DNA from: Trichostrongylus colubriformis
Taxonomy: Eukaryota > Nematoda > Chromadorea > Rhabditida > Trichostrongylidae
DNA length: 64,000 nt
Assembly (NCBI GenBank): GCA_963978905.1
Contig: OZ022258.1
Coordinates: 32,611,282-32,675,281 of the forward strand
Direction of reading: 5' to 3'
In this document: in pieces, positions 53,303-64,000 of the stretch
Position numbering within the stretch: the first letter of the stretch is position 1
Layout of the letters: every line of letters begins with the position of its first letter
Notes under the pieces: generated by a model
Told to the model about the DNA's origin: nothing
Database searches by the model: none
Seen by the model: only the letters and a program-made list of their open reading frames with translations
Program-made: the position numbers and the translations under genes

Positions 53303-54220
53303 AAACATCAAAGTTGATTTTAGTCATAGTCGCTCCATTGTTAATTGAAATTGAGAGCAGTTCATTGCGAGCACATGGCCAAGACGGATGACGAGTGTGT
53401 AGGCCATTGTCACTAATTTTTCCATTTTTATCGGTCTTCGTATTTTTCCAGCCTCTGTCTAGCGGTAGAGTAGAAGTGCATGAGTCTGTTCAAACCATGC
53501 ACCTGCACGACAATTTTCTTGTTTGCATTCTGCTTTCAATTCCGTCTCATCAATATGTGAGTTCCTCAATTATTTAGCACATGACATTTCAGATGACATT
53601 CATTATAAGCAGAAATAGTAAAGCTTAATTTTCATGAGTATTTTTGGAAAACGAAGGTGTCGAATCAAGTTCTTCTCGACATTTTGCTGAGCACGTTTCA
53701 GCCGGGTGAGGGTTTTGACAAGTCCACTAATGAATATGTCACAAGAATAGACTGCTTCGGCATATTTTATAACTTTTGATCAAATTCCCCAATTTCCCAT
53801 CAATAGCGTAGAAATCCCTGGAAAATGCGTTGGCTAAAGATCGTCGACACAGCGTCAACCTCTTTCCGAAGCTGAACGAATGGTCATTCTCTTCAGCGGG
53901 CAAGCGTGGTGCACACGGGCTTATCTCTACAGCGTACGTAAAGCTGTGAACTGCTGCTCTAGACATCTTCTGGGGAGGAAGTGCCTTACTGGCCAACAAC
54001 ACAGGAGATACCGAAGAAATTTCTTTCGTAAAACTAATTTTGAGAAACTGTGGCTTGACGGATACCAAAAAAGAATTATCATAAAGTAAAAGAGCAAGGA
54101 GACTGCTACGAGTTTTGAAGGTAAGTGTTCATAGGAGACATTTTCGTAAAACCCCTGTTCTTTGCAAGCTATAGTGTTCATATGCACGTAAACATGCTGC
54201 CTAGAGAGATCGCGACCCTC

Positions 54221-54570
54221 GGGTTGCGTTCATACTCAACTGAATGGCTGTCATGGTTTTCAGCGTCAAGGAAGAGATACGTGTTGATAGAGAAAGAGGA
54301 GTATCCACTTACTCGTGATTTTGGGTTTTCGGCTACTTTGCGTCAAGGATAAGATATGTATCGATTGAGAAAATGAGCGTATCCGCGTTCGTTTGAGAGA
54401 ACCCGATTATAGCTTTTCGACGAATCGGCGCATTCGCGATTATGGACATCTGCTACAATTTAGATAGATTGACATGGTGGTATTTGGCATCGCTAGAAAT
54501 TCCAAATTCGCGGATACGCTGAACCGCTGGTCCGCTGAAAATCCCTTTCAGTTGAGTATGAACGCAGCCT
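54221..54570. mobile_element. MITE, ~350 bp
   Basis: The inverted ends are 'gggttgcgttcatactcaac' and, on the other strand, 'aggctgcgttcatactcaac'. Subterminal inverted similarity around 'cgcattcgcg' and 'cgcggatacgc' is weaker. No coding content is present and the target duplication is not clear. Confidence 0.7.
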
Positions 54571-55085
54571 TAGGGTGATCGAGCGTTATTGGGACAGGAT
54601 CTCACAATGCAATGCGTTCGCGCTAAGCAGGACCTGGTAATCGTTCCACCTTTTGTCTCAACTACTACTATGACGCCCATATCCACCTCGCATAGTGGGA
54701 TGCAGGATCTCGTTTCCACAATACATACACACTTAGACGATTGATGCCAGCTGCGCCCACCTTGCTTCTTCGGATGGTGCTGTCAGAGGGATGAGAAAGA
54801 TACACTTTTGTCTATTCGCAACAAATCTCTAAAGTTGTTGCATAAATGACATATCAAAAAAACCGGCTATCTACGGGCTTCTCGGAAAATTACGACGTAA
54901 TAAAGTGAAATTAATATTTCAAGTAATATGCTAGGTTGTCAGTACTATGTTGCATATAAGTGGAGTTATTCAAACATAAGGGTAGCAATGTGGCTCAGAG
55001 CGCAACGGATTTTTTCGAGTGTAGGACCCAGACAGAGCATGAATCTCAAATCTCTTCGGGACCTAGTCATTGCCGTAGTGCTTGC

Positions 55086-55334
55086 CTAAGGCCAAAAATC
55101 CGCAGCACGGTGCACCAGCGTGTCGCTTAGGTATTGTATCAAAATATAAAAGATTTGGCCACCGATCACTCCCAGAGAGAGAGCAGTAGAGGTCCAGTTA
55201 AACGGAACAGCGAGCTTGAAGCGCTCGAACAAGCCCTGTTGAAAACGGTTTTGGGTCCGCTCCTCATCACCCCACTCCCACATCTCACAAAAGCGCGCTT
55301 CTGAAGAGCTCAAATTCCGCCACATAATCTGCAA
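55086..55334 (-). CDS. Weak ORF with a possible hydrophobic segment
   Basis: An 82-codon minus-strand frame includes WEWGDEERTQNRFQQGLFER and SLGVIGGQIFYILIQYL, with an upstream 'cattgcag' acceptor-like site. I do not recognise it. Composition is more protein-like than its surroundings, so it may be an exon or a repeat-encoded fragment. It could equally be chance. Confidence 0.2.
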   Translation of the reverse strand: MQIMWRNLSSSEARFCEMWEWGDEERTQNRFQQGLFERFKLAVPFNWTSTALSLGVIGGQIFYILIQYLSDTLVHRAADFWP

Positions 55335-56699
55335 TGTTTATGGGAGGAGGTGGTGCAGTGACAGGGGCGCACCCCCCCCCCCTTTCATAGTGCGGGGATC
55401 AACCCGCATCAACGCCCGCCCATGCCAACCGAGCCTTCCCTCCTCCGGGGTCGGCAAGTTGATATAGACTCGTCTGGGAGGATAAAAGCGCTGACTTGTA
55501 CATCGGCTGGCCACCGCAAGTCATTGTATAGGCCACATCACAATCCCCAGCCACCACGATCCTGAATGGAACTAGAATGTGCGGCGCATCCCAGGAAGGG
55601 ATTGATTAACGCCAAAAACATTAACTTTAGACTCTAATCTTCAATGTTTATAATCTAGCGGGGTGTGGGATAGAATACTCGAACCTAAACACCGCACCGC
55701 GCTAGCTGGAGCATCGCTCGCAGAAATTGCCTTGCCGTTTCTCTTGTGAACTGGCAGTGCGTGAAAGACGTGACCGACACGAGGAAGGGCGACCTTGACC
55801 CAACCCAAGTGTCCTGGTCTACATCCATTCAGAAGGGACATCTGCCCTTGGTATTAGGGATTCATGGCGAGCAATCATATAACCACGCTATCACTCTCCA
55901 CACACGCAATCGATTGCGGCTAACCTGCAATACGAATTTCTCATGGTTGCTAGTGTTATTGACGAATTCTGAGCAAGGTGAACTCAAGTAGAGAGTGAAT
56001 TTCCTGTTGTGAAGTGAATGTATCGTGATACAAAACGGAACTTCCCTTACTGATATAACATATACATACAAGAATACTGGAGAAATTAATACTAACAGGT
56101 TGGTTTTCAATTGAAATAATCAATAAAACAAAATAAGAATAAATGAATAGGTAGTCTGTGGAACCAGGCAAGTGCTATTTTGTGCTTGTGTAGTACTGCA
56201 TTTAAGCAAGATGAACGATAAATGTACTGACTATGAATACCTTACAATATCCTACCCTACCTGATATAATCGGTCAAGTGTGTTTGTTGGTGTGTGTGTT
56301 TGTGGGTTGACCGGAAACTCATATCGCGTTGCAGCAAATCCGGACCCAGAATTTTCGATGTGATATAGGCGGTAGTAAGGGGATATCAGTGATGAGGGAC
56401 CAAATGTGATAGTCACTGATAAGGACTGATAAGAAGCCTCGAAAGGCGAATGTGGGGAAATTCATATCTCGGTTGCAGCAAAGATGGGATCCTGACTTTT
56501 GCATATGACCAGTTGGGCTGGCGCACACTACTGGCGCGTCTTACATGGAAGCAGGCAAAAGGAGGTTGATCGATATCGATCGATGCGGAAAGACAAGATA
56601 GACGGGGACTTTGTTTCCTCTTTCCGTTTTTTTTCCTGTTTCTGCAAACCGTTCGAATGACGATACTGATCGATCGACGTCGATCAAGCCCCAGTTAGC

Positions 56700-56746
56700 A
56701 TGCTTCGATGTGTGACGCGCGCAGTAGTGTGCGCTAGCCCAACTGG
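56700..56746. repeat. Dispersed GC-rich repeat, partner of 16748-16793
   Basis: 'gcttcgatgtgtgacgcgcg' through 'gcccaactggt' repeats the 16.75-kb block in the same orientation. Just upstream, 'gatcgatatcgatcgatgc' and 'gatcgatcgacgtcgatc' form overlapping palindromes (about 56568-56690). Confidence 0.55.
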
Positions 56747-57406
56747 TCCACTCAAAAGAGATACTGAAATAGCAGCTAGAGGTGTCTAAGCAGACCTGTA
56801 GGCAGGCATATCAGAGGTTCTCTTTCCTTATAAGAAATTTCAATGTACATGAAGATATGAGAAACAGATCAGGCTTGACAGACATCAATCGAACTTTTAT
56901 GAACTACGGATGGAGAGAGATTGCGTTAAACATATTAGAAGTAGAGTTTGTAGTGGCTGAATATGCAACAGAAGGCAGTAAGGAGACGTTGCAGTAAGGT
57001 TGTTTCAACGATCCCTGAATTATGACCGATGGGTCCCGAATCGAATTAGACAAGTTGAACGGCGAGTGCGGCTTTTAGTTGTTCGTTTTCTTTTACAACA
57101 TTTCTATTCCGTCTTATAGTTGGCTTGAGCATAAGCGCTAACTAGGTGTTCTGATAGTATGGCAGTGTATGACATAATTTACAATTTAAGTTTTTTCGAA
57201 GAAAAACCAGTGAACATAGTGAAGAAAAACCAATTCAAAACGGTCAAAACTCAAAAAAATGAGCACTTGAATCAGCCATTGATTCTGGTCGGATGAGTAT
57301 TTTCACGAACTACAGCACTAACTAATGAATCAACGCTACAAGGATCTGTGATGGCCGACATACGATGCATACGATACAACCACCCAAGAGTTATAAGAGT
57401 GCTTAA

Positions 57407-57830
57407 AGGAATCGCGCACGACAAAAATGTTTTTCTCTGTTTCCCATATATTTATGTTGTATGTTGTATTTGCTTTATAAAGACCACATGCGAATTCCCA
57501 CACGTAAAGTGAGAATCCGGTCAAGATACAGCTCCTCAAAGTGACAGACGGGGAGGGGGCTCCAGAGTAAGAGTGCCCGCCCCGTCGTCCGTTGCAGTCG
57601 AAGACGCATAGTGGGAAGGGAAATTATGTGAACGGTACCACCGTTTGTCTCCAACCGCGGTGAACGACGGGACGGGGCACTTACTCGGAGGCTTCGCCCC
57701 CGTCAGTCAGCTTGATGAGCTGTATCAGACGGATTCTGCTTTTTGCGTGAGCCTTTCCTCTGGCCCTTATTAAGCCAACAGTAGTTATAGCTTAACATGA
57801 GTAGGTATGAGAAAAACTCATTTTTCCGTC
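57407..57830. mobile_element. TTAA-type foldback MITE, copy 3 (right end lost)
   Basis: It starts after TTAA (57403-57406) with 'aggaatcgcgcacgac', carries 'catatatttatgttgtatg' and the GC-rich centre, and ends near 'gaaaaactcatttttccgtc'. The final 'cacgattcctttaa' expected from copy 1 is missing. Confidence 0.75.
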
Positions 57831-58500
57831 AAAAATGAAACTGGTTCTTCACCCATTAAAAAGATCCAGTCATTCGTAAATCAGTTGTTCCCCATGAATT
57901 GCTTTTTGCTATACTGTCCGGTGTAGTGGCTGAAAGAGCTACTTTCATGATAAAAAGCGCCGTGAACTGTCTCCTGTGACCTCCAATTCTCAATATTTGC
58001 TTATAAAATCGAAGTATGAGTACCGGTAGCACACTTTTACTTTAGATAGCGCATATCTCATGTCAGTGGAGCAGTGATGGATGGATTTTCTTAGGATAGA
58101 CTGACCAATACGACTTTTATCTTAGGATCAAGAACAGCTGATGAAGTTTTTGGGACTTATCCTATAATCCAGCTTACGTCAAGGTGAGAGTGGACCTTGC
58201 GAATGCGGTAGGCTAATCTCACTGGCTGAACGCTTTATGATTAACTTGTGTGACCCCTACAAGGGATGAGGAAGCTTGCAGAGTGAGCCTTTCCATCCAC
58301 ATCTGCAAAAAGCTGGCTTCGGAGTAAAGCTTTATTTTGCGTTGCTCATAAAGAAGCCGATAACTGAGCCAAACAAAGAATTTCAGCAGCGGGGCATCCT
58401 GTCTACTGATTGTAGGGAATTCCTGTGAGAAATTTCCCAAGAGATACGCACCAAAATACAAGCGCATAGCCGAAAATGACCAGATCTTTTTCACTGCGGT

Positions 58501-58575
58501 AACATCACAAACCCTTCCCTGCGGCACCTGGGCACGCGATGTGCCCAGGTGCCGCAGGGAAGGGTTTGTGATGTT
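58501..58575. repeat. 75-bp perfect palindrome
   Basis: Two perfect 35-bp arms starting 'aacatcacaaacccttccct' and ending '..cctgggcac' flank a 5-bp spacer 'gcgat'. Perfect pairing implies recent origin or active homogenisation. It is size-matched to the 74-bp element at 3838-3911, but the sequence is unrelated. Confidence 0.9.
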
Positions 58576-59264
58576 CCTTCCCACAACCAAACAAAAGGAT
58601 TTTTGAGCACGATTTTTGAGATGGAATGCTTGCCGATTTTTGGTTACTTGTTTTCGCTTGTCAACGGACGAGATGGCGCTCACCGTTTCAGCAATAAAAA
58701 TAAAAATTGCTTACAACAATAAAAAAGGGACTTGTTTTCGAAGTTGATCTTCGGCTCGGACAACTTGTCACCTCAGTCTCTACGAATGACTACAGATGCC
58801 ACACCGCACAACTTCCTCACGCCCAGACTACCGTGTCCTTTTCGAGGAAGAGGAATCGGCTTTAGCGTTATAGGTTATCATCATACTTTGCAACATAGTC
58901 GTACGTCTGAGTCTTACACTACTGCTACGTGCGCTCCATTCATAGTCTGTGCCCTGATTGTGATGCATTTAGATCACTTTGAAACAGAGCTATCGGAGAT
59001 TTTCAAGCACTACAAGTTAACAAAATAGGTAGATTGAGAAGGGAATGAGGAGCGTTGAAGATTCAGGTAGCATCTAAGTTAAATGTAACGCGATTAGTCG
59101 GAAATGGAAGTCGACTTTGTCGCAGAACAGAAAGCGGGCATAGCGCGTTTCTCCCATACCCTCGTCTCCTTTCCATTTCCTGGGCACATTCAAAAATGGT
59201 GATCATAGTCTCAGACACCAGATTTTATCTCATCGGACACCATCACATAACCAACACCCACCCT

Positions 59265-60035
59265 TGAAAGGGCTCACTCATTTTAAAGACACTAGAAGGA
59301 GGTAAATTTGGCCCACGGTTCTATTCAGTATTTTGCGATTTTCGGACGCCGGCATTCTCTTCAGTTTTCTTCGATAGCTCAACAGGTCTTGAAACACGGT
59401 AACCAGTACGGTGAAGCTAGGTCAAGTACTGTGGATAAAGCAAAATTAACACAGAAGTGTTTACCGAACTTTTTAATAGAAACGTGCCGAGCTGAACGTC
59501 TTTTGCACGGTAAACAATGTGAATAGTTTTGCTTGCTCTCTACCGCCACATCGACACATTAAGTGCTGTGCCATTAAAGACACCGGAAGGGGGTAATTTT
59601 GGCCTACGGTAGAACAGACGTAGTTCGGACGAGTTTAAGTGGCTGCCATTGCACAAACTCGCCAATTTGACGCCTCGGCATGGTGCCAAGGGGAGACGTT
59701 TCTATTACAAATTTGCTTTTCCTTTTACTTTTTCCCTGGTCTTTCTTAAATTGTTTCATATGTACTTACATGAATGCTAATGTAGTTGGGAATGGCCACT
59801 CCACTGCATTGGGAGTCAGGTGCTACAAGTAACGTTGGCCCGCGGCTCGTCTCCTACAGCGGACAACTCGGAAAGTCAGTGTGTTGATGCGAATGGGATG
59901 CAAATACACACCGCAGCGCCGCGCTTTTGAATCCGGGTTCTTTTTCGCTGATTATCGCTTTTAACCTTCAGTGTTCGTTGCATAATGCTTATTTCTTTGC
60001 ATCTTGCTCTTGTTTCGGACCCCTTCCGGTTCCTT
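59265..60035 (+). repeat. Dispersed repeat S, best plus-strand copy, with duplicated start
   Basis: 59575-60035 is the fullest copy of family S and lacks the foldback found in the copy at 19919-21810. Its beginning 'aaagacaccggaagggggta' is preceded by a related start at 59286-59330 ('aaagacactagaaggaggta'). Landmarks inside are 'ggcatggtgccaaggggaga', 'gcttacatgaatgctaatg'-like text and 'acaactcggaaagtcagtgt'. Confidence 0.75.
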
Positions 60036-63000
60036 CAAGTCATCAGAATGGTTAACTGATCTGTGCATTCCTACATCCAAAGCTCAGTGACCGCCTTCTG
60101 TGTAAAACATGCCCAACAAAGTTAAACAGTCCGTCAACGGCTGTGCCGAAAAGGTTTTTGAGACTCATTGCATCGCGTGCATTGAAAGATATCCCATTAT
60201 CAGCACACGATCACCATTGATGGAAGGGAAGTTAGGCCACACCCCTTAACACGCTCAGTTGCTCAATGGGAGCGGAAATAGATCGTCACAATACAAGTCG
60301 GTCATTTCGCAGATAGAATTTTCCCTATGGGCGAATACTTGACAGGGCACACCCAGGTGTTGAAGAGAGTGGCCGCTCCACCTCCCTCGACGGGACCGAA
60401 CGAGCCCTCCCTCTTCTTTCAACATCCACATAACCTCTACAGTATTTGTAACTGTTCCCGATTGCATAGTACTACTACTAAGTATTTTACTGCTATTTCC
60501 GTGTTGGTCACTCAAATCCAATCATATCTTCTTACTAAACCGGGTCAACTGACAGCACATTCGCTTAACATCTAGCCTGGGCCCATCGCTCACCTTGCAA
60601 CTACGACCCCCACCCTCCTATCGATGAATCCTCGACTCCCGGTAAACCTTGATTTTTGAGAACAGCTAGGCAATCCTCGCGAGCAGTGGCAAGGACTGGC
60701 ACACTCACCTCGTCAATACATGAAAGTGGCACTTACTGAATTCTTCAATGTTTCCTGGTATCTTATTGACAGCGTGGAATAGGCGCTCTGCCATAACGGC
60801 CTGGATCTTTCACGACAACTCAGAGAAACCTTCTTTTCCTCGTGTAATCACCATATGAGGAATATAATACCAAATTTTTTTTGCTAAACTTGCCCAGAGG
60901 ATCAGAGGCTAACGCACTTTTCCACGCGATTTCAGAATTTGACTTTTGAGCATATCAGGCAATAAGATGAGGAACCCTGAGATGAGGTGGGGGGAGACGT
61001 ATGTTCAAAAATTTCTGGAAAATCTCAATCAACCCCTTTTTTAATGATTTTTGTGACCGAACGAGGCGGTTGAAAACGATTGTTAATCTATTATTACACA
61101 TTGTACGATGTGGGTAGTAATGTTATAATTATCGATTAACGACCTTTTTGAAGTAAATGCCTCCAGCACAGAAACAAGTAGCCTCAGATGCGTAGACCGG
61201 GGGGGATTGGAAATATGCCTCGACACCAAAACTAACCCAACTCGTAAGGCAAAAGATGTGCTCCTGAAGGGCAAAGTCTGCATTTGGTTTCCTTCATCAC
61301 CAAAAAAGATTAAAAGGTCAATATGAAGGTTCGCAATCTCCGCATCAGGCCTCTTACGTTGTCATCGCAGCAGCTGAAGGTTTCAAAGGGGGATTTATTG
61401 TGCAAAGTGTCATCAGGCATGGATGTACGCTCGAGATTCTTCGCGTTGCGCGTGAAAATATGTGAAAATTAAAGATATTACTGCTTCTGACCCTATTCAA
61501 ATGCGTAAATTTCTATTATACATTTGAAATAATTTGTAGGACCACTCCAGACTTCATTTTAGTGACCTGTATTACTATGCAGGAAACTCAAATTAACTCA
61601 TAACATTAACAATATTAATCACTTGACTGTGCATCAATTCCCTAATTGATTCACCTTAATCAAAAAACGCAGCTATGGCGAACCATTCAATTATAGTTTT
61701 TGGCTTTGAAAGGTTTCGTTATGAAAGAGTAATAATGACAACCTCACCAGGGCCATCCATGAGTTCTACTCCTACTCACTTCTACTACTGGCCCCAAATC
61801 TACCTCTGCCCATTCCACCCCTAACTCCTGTCGGGCTAGAAATTTGCTTTAGGAAGGCGACTACCAATCAACTATGTAGAGTAATATAATATTTGATTGA
61901 AGAGTACTGGTGAGATACGCCTATTTGTATTTCCATCAGGAAACCATCAAAAACTTGACACATGTATGCAGCAATATCACAGATGGAAGAGATTTTCAGG
62001 TGAACCACTTATTGGAGCGGCCCTATAAAAAGTTCCGAAGATTGTGTTGACTCAGATCAGCTGTTCTGAACACGAGGTTCATTGTTTACATACTTTCAAT
62101 GACAAAAAAATCAAATATTTAGAAATAATCAAAAAAATAGAAGGCATTTCCAAAAGTTACCGTGCAAGAACGTAAGAAAGTCGGCAAAGTGGGAGATGCA
62201 AATAAATCCTAACGAGAGCATTCGCCTAGAACCCCAGCAAACTTCCAAGTTTCTATTACCCACCGTTCCGTGGTAGCCGCTTCCTAACAGTCTTTTTCTT
62301 ACCCCTCCACCTAATCCTTCACGGGTGATCTGAAGGCGAGGCCTTTACGCCTTACAATTCAATCAAATCTTCAGAGTACTTCCAAGAAATTTCGGGAAAA
62401 TTCAGCCAGAACAAATATGACGCACAGGCTCATGCTCTCCAGGCGCTCACATTGTCTAGATCGAAGACTATTGCATAAAATTGTAGAACCATTTTCCCAT
62501 TTACTGGAACTTTCATATGTGGTTCATGGCACTTTTTTGAATTTCATGGTTTTCAGGCAGTTAGTGCTTTTGCTGAAACCATATCACAATAATCTGTTTT
62601 TTTTTTTGTTCAAATTAACTGAGAGAGCTCTCAGCGTCTAGGAAAGCTAACCGCCTGTGAAAGCATAAGTCTTAAGGGATTGCAGGCTGCAATCCCATCA
62701 GGTGGTCGACCGTGACCGGCGAAAGCGAGGGTATTGCGGGATGGGGATTGGGGAAACGCAGAAGGAATACATATATTGCAAAATTATTCAACTGCTTAAT
62801 AGATGAACACATTTGTGAAGATTCTGTAACGTGTGGTAAAAATTCCCGCCTCACATCACCATAAAAGACTTTATTTTCCTAAGAATGTTCCAGCTTTGAG
62901 GGCGGGGGAGGACGAAGCAAAGCCGTTACTGTGCTTTTGCTGGTACACGGTTATGAGCTTCAGAAACGTCTTCTTTTGGCTTGTAACCGACTTTCGACGC

Positions 63001-64000
63001 TCTTTTAGTATCCCCAAAAGTCATTCGAACGTGAGAGACAGCCTTGAGGGAAATATTGTTTAACCGAGGGGAAGTACGGATGAGTGCACGAAACACACGA
63101 TAAAACACAAGCACACACAAGCTGAATGTGCTCTGCTTGAAGAACATTCCGAGAAAGGCACAAAGGAACGGCCTTTCGGAGGAGTGAGCCCATCCCTCCT
63201 AATGTGGTGCCGTCACGACTAGAAAAAAGTGCATTTGAATAAAATTAAGCCCGATATGATTGCTGTAAAGTGAAAATTCACGACTTCGGAGGTACAGCAG
63301 AGTGAGGAAAGGTTGAAGGACAGAAGGTGTGACCTTTGAATTGCCAAAAGCAGATGAGTAATTGGAAAAAAGCCTCCTACAGCCAGATGCCCACTCATAT
63401 CGACTTCACTACCACCATGCATCTATTTACAATAATAAGTTATTACTTTATGGGCAGGCAACGAAGTGAATATCGATTACGTTGACCATCAATAAAAAAA
63501 GATAGGATGTATGGAGTGACTGAGGAAAATCTCGTCTCGTCTGGCCTAGGGGAAGTCAAAGCTCCGTTCCGGAACAGAGTACGTGATCACTCAGGTGAAA
63601 GCGTGAACAGCGTGGCTACGGCAGAGATAGAGGCGTGGACTGAAGAGGGAAGGAGTTGCCGCGGGACCAACACAATGACACGGCCTCGGTTATTCCTTGA
63701 ATAATACTTTAAAATGAAGCTTAGAAAGTTGTACTGCGAAGAAGTCATGTGTAGCAGTGCCCTAGCCGCTTAGGCAGAAACAGCAGAGGGCTCCGGGAGC
63801 TTTTTGAAGCTTCTCAGCTCCCATTCGCCCATCGAACAAATGAAACGGAATCGCTCTAGGCTGAGACAAATTCTAGGGTAGACCATCCATCGTGTGGGAG
63901 CCACCGCGATCAAGTGAGGTATGAAGCGAAATAATGAGGGGGGGATGCTTTGTAAGGGTGTTAGAGCTCAATCAAACTGACGTTGTACTTCCAATGCTGC

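Larger units (their letters stand above)
53303..64000. other. No gene recognised; scattered repeats only
   Basis: Apart from the elements listed separately, this 10.7 kb shows only short ORFs without motifs, conserved composition or coherent splicing. A C run at about 55372-55382 and AT-rich stretches near 61.5-62.2 kb are present. Exons of a low-conservation gene could be missed. Confidence 0.5.

Noticed and set aside
58219..58683. 154-codon minus-strand ORF
   Set aside because: It reads straight through the 75-bp perfect palindrome. The translation has no family motif, and length alone is not evidence here.
62833..63063. 76-codon plus-strand ORF with hydrophobic stretch
   Set aside because: It overlaps minus-strand ORFs of equal quality, with no motif and no neighbouring exons in phase.

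Overview
The window is nuclear DNA of a nematode, most likely a clade V parasite (strongylid or hookworm-like). The evidence is small spliced exons with GT-AG introns as short as about 40 nt, a muscarinic receptor gene of the worm gar-3 type, and a very high load of Tc1/mariner, piggyBac and foldback elements. Species is not determined. There are no bacterial operons, rRNA genes or CRISPR arrays. All multi-exon models here were built by hand from splice sites, reading-frame phase and protein motifs.

Layout. (1) 1-15.9 kb: transposable elements and no recognisable host gene. It holds a dispersed repeat (1-725, again at 13537-14170), a 3-kb inverted repeat (about 1500-4500), a mariner (5154-6587) nested in a further copy of that repeat, a TIR element with 139-bp tandem repeats (6958-7911), a decayed piggyBac transposase (about 8600-10258) and a Tc1-like MITE (11844-12271). 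(2) 15.9-36.2 kb, plus strand: at least 15 exons of a fibronectin type III single-pass membrane protein. Its membrane-proximal ectodomain looks like a receptor tyrosine phosphatase, but it ends in a short tail. The introns carry foldback elements (20237-21633, 23919-24591), direct repeats and a deleted mariner (31041-31896). (3) 37.3-50.0 kb, minus strand: a muscarinic acetylcholine receptor, orthologous to C. elegans gar-3, with all seven transmembrane segments and a long third intracellular loop split over several exons. Its introns also hold many foldback elements, including a Tc1-like inverted duplication (43859-45434). (4) 50.2-53.3 kb, plus strand: four exons, in consistent phase, of an unrecognised gene whose protein ends in PAIVVRL. 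(5) 53.3-64 kb: MITEs and dispersed repeats, with no gene I can support.

The fibronectin gene and gar-3 converge tail to tail across about 1.1 kb. The unknown gene is divergent to the TM1 exon of gar-3 (128 bp apart), so the missing 5' exons of gar-3 probably lie antisense to it. The outstanding theme is palindromic DNA at every scale: perfect 65-75 bp palindromes, 0.2-0.45 kb foldback MITEs, and 0.7-3 kb inverted duplications built from transposon fragments. Paralogous empty sites inside the window date several of these insertions relative to each other.
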